NCBI GenBank assembly: GCA_051155735.1
Contig: DAXETX010000198.1
Coordinates: 1-11,001 of the forward strand
DNA from: JASJCP01 sp051155735
GTDB lineage: Bacteria; Cyanobacteriota; Cyanobacteriia; Cyanobacteriales; Xenococcaceae
Direction of reading: 5' to 3'
DNA: 11,001 nt
The notes under the pieces are model-generated. The model did no database searches and was not told the DNA's origin. It saw nothing but the letters and a program-made list of their open reading frames with translations. Position 1 is the stretch's first letter. Every line of letters begins with the position of its first letter. Positions 1 through 6,316 of the stretch are shown piece by piece. Both the position numbers and the translations under genes were made by a program.

Positions 1-446
1 CGATCAAGACAAGCGTTTTAGTTTTAATTTAGAATTTTTGTGGTGATTACTTAAATAATTCCCTATTTTTACTGATGCAAACTTGGTCTTAGATTTGTTT
101 CACTTTGGAGTGAGGGCAAGTCTCACTACCGATTTCATATTTACTAGATTAAAATAAGAACAAACCAAGTTTTTTTGTTGCTCTAATCTAGATCGAAGAT
201 CCTCAAATATATCTTTAATCAAAAAATACTATCTAAAATTACAAAATCTCAAAAAATAGCACATTATGCCAATTTTTAGTTAATAGATCGATAAATTAAA
301 AACATTTTGATGCTGGTGTATCTTCGTAACTAAAAAGAGTCTTCACTATTTTTTGAGTTTATCGCCAAAGCCTCACTTTAAAAACTTAGCTTAAATAATT
401 TATCACTTTTTCAAACAAGCTTAAAACTATATCTAGTTCCAGCATA
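1..446. other. AT-rich gene-free region upstream of the FHA gene
   Basis: I find no convincing coding sequence here. The ATG-started frames are only a few codons long (for example at 74, 265 and 310). The stretch is very AT-rich with several A and T runs and has no HIP1 site. It holds a small hairpin (AGTGAG 109-114 pairing with CTCACT 122-127, loop of 7) and a larger imperfect hairpin at 144-191. The promoter of the FHA gene probably lies in the last 100 bases. TATATC at 428-433 resembles a -10 box, but no well-spaced -35 box is visible. No tRNA-like cloverleaf was noticed. Confidence 0.6.
144..191. repeat. Imperfect hairpin (8-bp outer and 6-bp inner inverted repeat)
   Basis: CTAGATTA at 144-151 is perfectly complementary to TAATCTAG at 184-191. 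Inside it, AACAAA at 159-164 pairs with TTTGTT at 174-179, leaving an asymmetric internal loop (7 and 4 bases) and a 9-base apical loop. It could be a terminator of a gene to the left, an RNA leader structure or the remains of a small mobile repeat. The T run lies inside the structure rather than after it, so a classical intrinsic terminator is not a good fit. In AT-rich DNA part of this could be chance. Confidence 0.35.
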
Positions 447-980
447 ATGGCTAATAGCAAATCTAAACTAACTCTCGTAAAATTTAATAAAGATAATTTA
501 TTAAAAGGAAGACATATTTTAATTATTGAATCTCTCGACTCAAGACGAGCAGTTGCTTTAAATACTTCTGTTTTCTCGATTGGTCGTCATCCTCAGAATT
601 CTCTAGTTTTAAGTAGCAATATGGTATCGCGCCATCACGCTACAATTGCTTGGTTGCAATATACCGAAACCTCAGAAAATGAGGAAAAAAGCAACTATTC
701 TTACTGGATTATTGATGGTAAGGGCAAAAGGAAAAGAAGTCGTAATGGTATTGCCATTAATGGACACAAAAAACTGCTCCATCGCTTACAATCTGGTGAT
801 TTAGTTACTATTGGTAATGATATTAAACTAACCTATAACTACATGGCTTACACTAGCGAAAATCGTGACTTTTTAAAATATTGTGATACTACCAAACCAC
901 AATATGATGCTAAAAAAGAAAATAGCTATAAAGAAACCATGATTATCGACGACATTCTGGCTGCCAAAAATTCATTGTAA
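447..980 (+). CDS. FHA-domain protein (phosphothreonine-binding)
   Basis: The 177-residue product has one forkhead-associated domain at about residues 23-130. The core signatures are visible: G46-R47 in SIGRHPQNS, S61-R62-H63-H64 in VSRHHA, and N100-G101 with N105-G106 in RNGIAINGH. FHA domains bind phosphothreonine peptides and usually link Ser/Thr kinase signalling to other proteins. There is no signal peptide or membrane segment, so it is probably cytoplasmic. A basic loop (KGKRKRSR, about 92-99) precedes the conserved Asn. The tail after residue 135 is low in structure and ends with KETMIIDD around T164, which could be a phosphorylation site that the FHA domain binds; this is inference. 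The gene stands alone and converges on cysK, with 53 bases between the stops. ATG at 447 is the natural start; there is no clear Shine-Dalgarno. The partner is unknown. Confidence 0.88.
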   Translation: MANSKSKLTLVKFNKDNLLKGRHILIIESLDSRRAVALNTSVFSIGRHPQNSLVLSSNMVSRHHATIAWLQYTETSENEEKSNYSYWIIDGKGKRKRSRNGIAINGHKKLLHRLQSGDLVTIGNDIKLTYNYMAYTSENRDFLKYCDTTKPQYDAKKENSYKETMIIDDILAAKNSL

Positions 981-1033
981 TTACTAACAATCTTGATGAC
1001 TTTAAGAAACACTATATTTTAAAAATAAATAAT

Positions 1034-1999
1034 TTAATTGACTTTCGCCATCACTGGCGTTTCTACCAAATCTTGAAACAGAGGTGTGCTAAGATAACGT
1101 TCCCCAAAGCTAGGTTGGATGACGACAATCAATTTACCAGCATTTTCTGGACGTTGCCCAACTTTAATTGCAGCACCTAAAGCAGCACCAGTAGAAATTC
1201 CTGATAAAATTCCCTCTTCTTTCGCCAAACGCCGACTATAAGTAAAAGCTGCTTCATTAGCGACTGTCACCACTTCATCAATTAGGGCGACTTTTAGCAC
1301 TTCAGGAATAAACCCAGCACCAATTCCCTGAATTTTGTGTCCTCCAGGGTTGCCACCAGACAAAACAGGACTGTCTTCTGGCTCTACGGCGATCGCTTTA
1401 AACTCAGGTTTGCGTTGTTTGATCGCTTCGGCGACACCAGTAATCGTCCCTCCTGTTCCCACGCCTGCAATCAAAATATCTACTTCGCCTTCGGTATCTT
1501 GCCAGATTTCTGCTGCTGTTGTAATAGCATGAACTTCAGGATTAGCTGGATTTTGAAACTGCTGAGGCATATAAGCATTAGGTATCGTAGCGACTAGTTC
1601 TTCGGCTCGCTGAATTGCCCCTTTCATTCCTGCATTAGCAGGGGTTAATTCGAGTTTAGCACCGTAAGCTTTAAGCATCGCTCGGCGTTCAGTACTCATG
1701 CTCTCTGGCATAGTTAAAATTAGCTGATAGCCTTTGGCTGCTGCTGCCATAGCCAGAGCAATGCCAGTGTTGCCAGAAGTCGGTTCGACAATAGTTGTTT
1801 TGTGAGGTGCTATTTTTCCTGCTTGTTCGGCAGCATTAATCATATTAACCCCAATTCGGTCTTTGACCGAAGCTGAAGGATTCATACTCTCTAACTTCAG
1901 CACAATTTGAGCGACACAGCCATCAGCAAAGGGGATTGAGTTAAGACGTACTAGAGGAGTTCCTCCCACAAGTTCTGTAATATTGTTGGCTATTTTCAT
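1034..1999 (-). CDS. cysK: Cysteine synthase A (O-acetylserine sulfhydrylase)
   Basis: This PLP enzyme makes L-cysteine from O-acetyl-L-serine and sulfide in the cytoplasm, the last step of assimilatory sulfate reduction. The 321 residues match the usual CysK length. The PLP lysine is K46 in NPSASVKDR. The substrate loop is TSGNTG at 74-79, the phosphate-binding loop GTGGT at 181-185, GIGAGF lies at 225-230, and the PLP-ring contact region is SGISTGAA at about 266-273. The start MKIANNITELVGGTPLVRLN is the standard N-terminus of the family. The C-terminal PSFGERYLSTPLF is also typical. It lies 29 bases downstream of the amidohydrolase stop on the same strand, so the two may be cotranscribed. 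A cystathionine beta-synthase is unlikely, because there is no heme or CBS domain and the motifs are CysK-type. No obvious regulatory site was seen. Confidence 0.95.
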   Translation of the reverse strand: MKIANNITELVGGTPLVRLNSIPFADGCVAQIVLKLESMNPSASVKDRIGVNMINAAEQAGKIAPHKTTIVEPTSGNTGIALAMAAAAKGYQLILTMPESMSTERRAMLKAYGAKLELTPANAGMKGAIQRAEELVATIPNAYMPQQFQNPANPEVHAITTAAEIWQDTEGEVDILIAGVGTGGTITGVAEAIKQRKPEFKAIAVEPEDSPVLSGGNPGGHKIQGIGAGFIPEVLKVALIDEVVTVANEAAFTYSRRLAKEEGILSGISTGAALGAAIKVGQRPENAGKLIVVIQPSFGERYLSTPLFQDLVETPVMAKVN

Positions 2000-2028
2000 T
2001 GATTTGCAGTTTTTAGAGATAGATATAT

Positions 2029-3231
2029 TTAATGAATCGGCTCAGCTATCGGCGATTGTCTCAATAGCAAATATTTATAAGCCGTATAAGCTAAGGTTAC
2101 AACCCCAGTAACAATTGCAGCTTCATCAATCTCAAACTTAGGATGATGCAAAGGATAGTTTTTCGTTTCTAATTTACCAACTCCCAAGCGAAACATACAG
2201 CCTTGAGCTTTTTCTAGATATACTGAAAAATCTTCAGCCCCCAAAGAAGGTTCGTCAATAATTTGAATCAAATCATTACCCCAAGCTTCATGACAAGCTG
2301 ATTCTAGAATTTTAGTCAAATTGAAGTCATTATGTACTGGCGGAACTCCCCGATGATAATTTACTTCACATTTTGCTCCGTAGGGATGGCAAACACTCGT
2401 GACAATATTTTCAATCCATTGCGGTAAATTGCTGCGAGTTTCAGGATGTAACGAGCGCACTGTGCCACACATCCTAACTCGATCTGCGATAACGTTGTAG
2501 GCTCGACCTCCTTCTATTTTGCCCAGACTCAAAACTAGAGGATGTAGCGGATTTTGAGTTCGACTAATAGCTTGTTGAAGAGTCGTAATTACTTGCGCAG
2601 CAATCCAAATTGCATCAATCGCTTGATGGGGACGCGCCCCATGTCCCGATTCTCCTTGAATCGTGATTTCTAACTGATCTGCTGCTGCAGTCAATACGCC
2701 ATAACGAATTCCTACCGTACGGGCTGGGATCGAAGGAAATACATGAACCCCAAAAATTGCTTCGACTCCGTCCATTACACCTTCATCTACCATCCATCTT
2801 GCCCCTTGGGCAATTTCTTCTGCTGGTTGAAAGATGAAACGAATCTTACCTGGTAAAGATTCAGTTAGCTGCGACAAAACCATTGCTGTACCCAAACCCA
2901 AAGTAGCATGAACGTCATGCCCACAAGCGTGCATAATTCCTGGGTTGCGCGAGGCAAAATCTAAGTTAGTCAGTTCCGTTATCGGCAGAGCATCCATATC
3001 AGTGCGAATTGCTAAAGTTCCAGATTCAGCACTATTGCCCAATTCTCCTACTACTCCAGTTTTCCCTACCGACTCTTTGACATGAAGTCCGCAAGAAGAC
3101 AGTACCCCAGCTATATAAGCTGCGGTTTGATATTCTTCGCCACTGAGTTCAGGATGAGCATGAATGTGATGTCGAATTTCTAATAGTCTGGGTGCGAGAT
3201 GTTCTGCTAGGGTTTTAATTTGAGATAGCAT
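2029..3231 (-). CDS. M20-family amidohydrolase (N-acyl/IAA-amino acid hydrolase type)
   Basis: The 400-residue product belongs to the M20D group of metal-dependent amidohydrolases (hippurate hydrolase, N-acyl-L-amino-acid amidohydrolase, IAA-amino acid hydrolase), which cleave an acyl group from an amino acid. The dinuclear metal site is visible: H101 and C103 with H105 in MHACGHDVH, E138-E139 in QPAEE (general base and ligand), H163 in GVHVFP, and H362 in PLHHPKF near the C-terminus. The small dimerisation domain lies at about residues 180-300, with GESGHGARPH at 193-202. No signal peptide is seen, so it should be cytoplasmic. The substrate cannot be read from sequence. Its position 29 bases upstream of cysK suggests, but does not show, a role in freeing N-acylated sulfur amino acids or other amino acid conjugates. 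The ATG at 3231 gives a normal N-terminus for the family. Confidence 0.9.
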   Translation of the reverse strand: MLSQIKTLAEHLAPRLLEIRHHIHAHPELSGEEYQTAAYIAGVLSSCGLHVKESVGKTGVVGELGNSAESGTLAIRTDMDALPITELTNLDFASRNPGIMHACGHDVHATLGLGTAMVLSQLTESLPGKIRFIFQPAEEIAQGARWMVDEGVMDGVEAIFGVHVFPSIPARTVGIRYGVLTAAADQLEITIQGESGHGARPHQAIDAIWIAAQVITTLQQAISRTQNPLHPLVLSLGKIEGGRAYNVIADRVRMCGTVRSLHPETRSNLPQWIENIVTSVCHPYGAKCEVNYHRGVPPVHNDFNLTKILESACHEAWGNDLIQIIDEPSLGAEDFSVYLEKAQGCMFRLGVGKLETKNYPLHHPKFEIDEAAIVTGVVTLAYTAYKYLLLRQSPIAEPIH

Positions 3232-3287
3232 TGGTCATTTATTAGCGATCATTTCCCATTTACGAAGTTTTTGCTGCTTGAGGTTAC

Positions 3288-3322
3288 AAAAATATCTGAT
3301 TAAAACCTATCAAGGTTAAATC
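3288..3322 (-). terminator. Possible weak terminator after the PP2C gene
   Basis: Read on the minus strand, 3322-3298 forms an imperfect hairpin: AACCT at 3317-3313 pairs with AGGTT at 3308-3304 across a 4-base loop, extended by four more pairs with small bulges. A T-rich run (ATATTTTT, 3295-3288) follows a few bases later. The stem is AT-rich and weak, so this may only attenuate transcription between the PP2C gene and the amidohydrolase. It is the main reason for treating them as separate units. Confidence 0.3.
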
Positions 3323-3340
3323 TCTTATCTTCAATCTGAT

Positions 3341-4084
3341 TTAAGAATCTGCTCCTACGATCACTACCGTAATATTATCAGAGCCACCTGCTTGTTTAGC
3401 TGCTGCAATTAATTTTTCGGCAGCTTGTTGGTAATCATTACATTGAGTGAGAAAGTTTTGAATCTCCTCATCAGAGACTTCTTCAGTGAGTCCATCGCTA
3501 CACATTAAAAGGCGATCGCCTGGTAGGATATCTAATTCTTGCAGGTCAATACTGTAAAGGTCTTTCCGTCCTAAGCATTGAGATAATACATGACGCCAGG
3601 GGTGAACTTTGGCTTGTTCTTTATTGATTTCTCCCGATCTTAGAGCCAAGCTAACCCAAGTATGATCTTCTGTAACTTGTTTTAACTCGCAATTACGCCA
3701 ACGATATAGACGTGAATCTCCCACATGAGCGCACCAAGGGCGATCACGAAAGATCGCCACTACTACTGTAGTTCCCATGTCGCTTCTTTCTGGATTTTGA
3801 TACTGGTCTTCTAAAATGCTTTGATTTGCCCGATCAATCGCTTCTTTTAGGAGTGATTCTGAAGTCAGATTCCCATCGTCCCAGTGGGCTTCTAAGTGAG
3901 CTTGGATTTTTTCGGTCGCGATTTTACTAGCTTCTTGTCCCCCAGCGTGTCCTCCCATCCCATCCGCTACAATAAAAAAGCGTCCTTGAGGATCGTCGAT
4001 ATAGTAACTATCTTGATTGACAGTTCTGACAATTCCTGTATCCGTTAGTCCTGCAAAACAACGTTTCATAAACAACTTAGCCAT
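3341..4084 (-). CDS. PP2C-family serine/threonine protein phosphatase
   Basis: The 247-residue product is a single-domain, soluble bacterial PP2C (PPM/Stp1 type), a Mn/Mg-dependent phosphatase of phosphoserine and phosphothreonine. Metal-site and core motifs appear in order: TVNQD at 21-25, VADGMGGHAGG at 39-49 (D41), MGTTVV at 103-108, HVGDSRLY at 120-127, CSDGLTE at 195-201 (D197) and GGSDNITVV at 233-241 (D236). All expected aspartates are present. I chose ATG 4084 (MAKLFMKRCF); ATG 4069 (MKRCFAGLTD) is equally possible and matches where family homology begins. A longer frame from a TTG at 4153 would overlap the upstream gene and adds a sequence unlike the family. It begins 14 bases after the stop of the ABC1 kinase gene, so the two are probably cotranscribed. 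Targets are unknown; candidates include partners of the ABC1 kinase or of the nearby FHA protein, both by inference. Confidence 0.93.
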   Translation of the reverse strand: MAKLFMKRCFAGLTDTGIVRTVNQDSYYIDDPQGRFFIVADGMGGHAGGQEASKIATEKIQAHLEAHWDDGNLTSESLLKEAIDRANQSILEDQYQNPERSDMGTTVVVAIFRDRPWCAHVGDSRLYRWRNCELKQVTEDHTWVSLALRSGEINKEQAKVHPWRHVLSQCLGRKDLYSIDLQELDILPGDRLLMCSDGLTEEVSDEEIQNFLTQCNDYQQAAEKLIAAAKQAGGSDNITVVIVGADS

Positions 4085-4098
4085 TATACCGACAAAAA

Positions 4099-5844
4099 CT
4101 AAAACATGCGATCTATGCGATCTAAACGTTTCCACAACCGCAACAGCGACCAACCAGGAATTAGCGACAGAGTTGCTGCGATCGCAGCACCAATTACGTA
4201 TTCGTTGATAAATAATAAGGTCGCAGCTAAAATCAAAGTACTTAAAATTAAAGTATAGTTAGTCCCTAATTGTATAGCACTCAAACGTCGTAATACTCGC
4301 TCTGATTCTAAAGAACGAACTCGGACGCGCAAATCTCCCCTCTCCAGTTTATCTATTGTATCCTCAATTCGTCGAGGCAGACCCAAAGCGGTACTACTAA
4401 CTTGAGCAGCTTGTCTTCCTAGCTCATCAAAAATTGTGCCATTGCCATTGTTACTATTTGTCATAATTTGCATTGCAAAAGGTTGTGCTACTTCCATAAA
4501 ATTGAAGTTAGGATCTAAACCTTTACCTACGCCTTCGAGAGTCGAAAAAGCTCGCATCACAAAGGTAAAAGTCGCAGGAAAGCGAAAGGGTTGACCGTAG
4601 GCTATATCATAAAGGTCTTCGCTAATCGCATCTATAGATTGTTCCTCAAAGGGCTTATCCATAAAATGATCTAGCATATATTGAATCGAACGTCTCACAG
4701 GAGTCATGTCTCCTGTCGGAACTAATGCTCCCAAATCAATTAGGGAATTCACTACCAACTCAGAGTTTTTTTGCGCGATTCCGAAAAGCGTATTCATCAG
4801 CTTTTCGCGGATATTACTCGTAATCTGACCCATCATTCCAAAATCATAAAAGATTAAAGAGCCATCGGAACTCACGGCAATATTTCCTGGATGGGGATCG
4901 GCGTGAAAAAAACCATTATTTAGTAACTGATGCAGATAGGCTTTTGCGCCTAATCTAGCGAGTAACTTGCGATCTAATCCTGCTGCTTCAATCGCTTCAT
5001 AATGACTAATTTTAATTCCTGGTAAATATTCTAGGGTTAAGACCCGATGGGATGTATATCGCCAATAGACTCGCGGTACTTTGACCCAGTCTTCCTGACG
5101 AAAATTACGCCGAAAAGTATCTGCGTTGCGCCCTTCACTGATATAATCAGTTTCTTCCCAAAGAATCCGATAGCATTCTCCGTAAATTCCCAACCAATCA
5201 CGATTTTTGCCCCACTTAGGATGATTCTGAAAATAGCGAGCAATTTGTTTTAAAATTCCTAGATCGATGGTGAAAAGTTGTTTAAGTCCTGGTCTTTGTA
5301 CTTTAACGACTACTTCTTCTCCATTGTGGAGTTGGGCTTTGTGAACTTGTCCTAGACTGGCTGCTGCTAGTGGAATGGGGTCAAATTTGAGAAATAGCTT
5401 GGTAATGGATTTGCCTAAATCGTCTTCAATAGTGGCAGATGCTTGTTCATAGGAAAAAGCAGGAACTCGGTCTTGTAACTTAGAAAGTTCTTCGACGTAT
5501 TCAGGCGCAAATAAATCCGCACGGGTCGAAAATAATTGACCAGCTTTGATAAAAGTTGGACCTAATTCTAACAGACTTTCCCGAATCCAAATTGCCTGAT
5601 TTTTGCGTCTTACTGCTGCTTTTACTTCACTGTATTCGCCACCATAAGTCCACTTGCGGTTATTTGACCACAATTTAAACAATAGGGTAAATACGAATAA
5701 CCAGATATCAATACGACGGCGCGTAACAGAGTAGTTTTGTTGATTCCAACGATAGGACTTGCTGCCAGTATCACTTGTTACTGGCGATCGCTTAAGGGAA
5801 TTAGAATTGATTAATTCTTCGGAGTTGGGAGAGACAGCAGACAC
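4099..5844 (-). CDS. ABC1/AarF/UbiB-like atypical kinase, membrane anchored
   Basis: The 581-residue product is an ABC1K (UbiB/COQ8) protein. Members work in quinone and isoprenoid-lipid metabolism; plastid relatives sit in plastoglobules and thylakoids, and several act as ATPases rather than clear protein kinases. Visible motifs are KxGQ at 100-103 (KAGQ), the alanine-rich loop at 160-163 (AAAS), the ATP lysine at K181 (VVVKVQRP), the catalytic loop HADPHPGN at 314-321 and DFG at 334-336. A C-terminal hydrophobic pair at about 529-547 and 549-566 predicts two membrane segments. The first 35 residues are polar and probably disordered. All catalytic motifs are intact. It follows the small coiled-coil gene by 53 bases and precedes the PP2C gene by 14 bases. 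Cyanobacteria carry several paralogues, so I give no gene symbol and do not claim ubiB function; a role near plastoquinone or tocopherol metabolism is inference. Confidence 0.93.
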   Translation of the reverse strand: MSAVSPNSEELINSNSLKRSPVTSDTGSKSYRWNQQNYSVTRRRIDIWLFVFTLLFKLWSNNRKWTYGGEYSEVKAAVRRKNQAIWIRESLLELGPTFIKAGQLFSTRADLFAPEYVEELSKLQDRVPAFSYEQASATIEDDLGKSITKLFLKFDPIPLAAASLGQVHKAQLHNGEEVVVKVQRPGLKQLFTIDLGILKQIARYFQNHPKWGKNRDWLGIYGECYRILWEETDYISEGRNADTFRRNFRQEDWVKVPRVYWRYTSHRVLTLEYLPGIKISHYEAIEAAGLDRKLLARLGAKAYLHQLLNNGFFHADPHPGNIAVSSDGSLIFYDFGMMGQITSNIREKLMNTLFGIAQKNSELVVNSLIDLGALVPTGDMTPVRRSIQYMLDHFMDKPFEEQSIDAISEDLYDIAYGQPFRFPATFTFVMRAFSTLEGVGKGLDPNFNFMEVAQPFAMQIMTNSNNGNGTIFDELGRQAAQVSSTALGLPRRIEDTIDKLERGDLRVRVRSLESERVLRRLSAIQLGTNYTLILSTLILAATLLFINEYVIGAAIAATLSLIPGWSLLRLWKRLDRIDRMF

Positions 5845-5897
5845 GCGATTTAAAGTTAGTATTTGGTTAAGGTACTATATTCGATGATTAATGGGGC

Positions 5898-6218
5898 TTA
5901 ATTACGATACTTTTTGAGTTCCACTCTCAAGCTAGCAATTTCCGCTCTAAGTTGATCGAGCATTTCTTGTAAATCTTCAGGGGAGCTAGCTGTAGTATAA
6001 CTAGGATTAGGACTATTCGGTGCATAACCACTACTGGCTGCTGCTTGCTGAGCGCGCATTTGCACTTCTTCCATAAATTGTCTGAGGTTTTCTCTTTGTT
6101 CGGCATCAAATTTACCAAACTCACTTAGAGCATTAGTGTAGGCATCTTCTAGCTTTTCTCCCATGACTTCTGCCACTGCCCTACCGAGAAAAAATGCCTC
6201 AATTACAGGATTACTCAT
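5898..6218 (-). CDS. Small conserved cyanobacterial coiled-coil protein, function unknown
   Basis: The 106-residue soluble protein has three parts. An N-terminal helical region (about 1-60) starts PVIEAFFLGRAVAEVMGEKL. A low-complexity linker rich in Ala, Ser, Pro and Tyr follows (about 60-78). A C-terminal amphipathic helix with heptad-like leucines (about 80-105, DLQEMLDQLRAEIASLRVEL) probably forms a coiled coil. There is no signal peptide or transmembrane stretch. It resembles a conserved cyanobacterial family of unknown function (possibly the one named DUF6825, from memory and unchecked). It lies first in a likely unit with the ABC1 kinase and PP2C phosphatase, 53 bases before the kinase gene, and could be an adaptor or assembly protein; that role is a guess. 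A TATAAT box lies 31 bases upstream of its ATG. Confidence 0.8.
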   Translation of the reverse strand: MSNPVIEAFFLGRAVAEVMGEKLEDAYTNALSEFGKFDAEQRENLRQFMEEVQMRAQQAAASSGYAPNSPNPSYTTASSPEDLQEMLDQLRAEIASLRVELKKYRN

Positions 6219-6249
6219 AAGTAATGTTTCTTAATAGGTTTCGTAACAA

Positions 6250-6255
6250 ATTATA
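6250..6255 (-). promoter_or_regulatory. -10 box (TATAAT) of the leftward unit
   Basis: On the minus strand TATAAT occupies 6255-6250, ending 31 bases before the ATG of the small coiled-coil gene at 6218. It is a perfect sigma-70-type -10 hexamer. No good -35 hexamer is found 16-18 bases further upstream, so an activator or an extended-box mechanism may be needed. The whole divergent spacer is 6219-6316. The rightward promoter for the acyl-AMP ligase is unclear; TTGTAA at 6258-6263 followed 17 bases later by TAATTA at 6281-6286 is only a weak candidate. Confidence 0.4.
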
Positions 6256-6316
6256 TCTTGTAATTTTGTGCGAGAGTGGTTAATTATTTCTTTATTAGTA
6301 TTTTCTTTGCTTTTTG

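Noticed and set aside
79..172. 9-bp inverted repeat AAACTTGGT / ACCAAGTTT (79-87 and 164-172) as a terminator
   Set aside because: The loop is 76 bases and the second arm overlaps the better hairpin at 144-191.
219..258. Direct repeat TCAAAAAATA at 219-228 and 249-258
   Set aside because: It is only ten bases of A-rich sequence in AT-rich DNA, with two copies; chance is likely and there is no array.
310..445. ATGCTGG (310-316) and CCAGCAT (439-445) as a paired regulatory site
   Set aside because: Seven bases at a distance of over 120 is expected by chance.
4084..4153. Longer PP2C start at a TTG (4153)
   Set aside because: It would overlap the ABC1 gene by 55 bases and adds a sequence unlike other PP2C N-termini; ATG 4084 or 4069 fits better.
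4175..4188. 14-base palindrome as an operator
   Set aside because: It is a HIP1 octamer with chance extension inside the ABC1 coding sequence.
5037..5253. Open frames on both strands inside the ABC1 gene
   Set aside because: They are shadows of the well-supported ABC1 frame, with no family resemblance.
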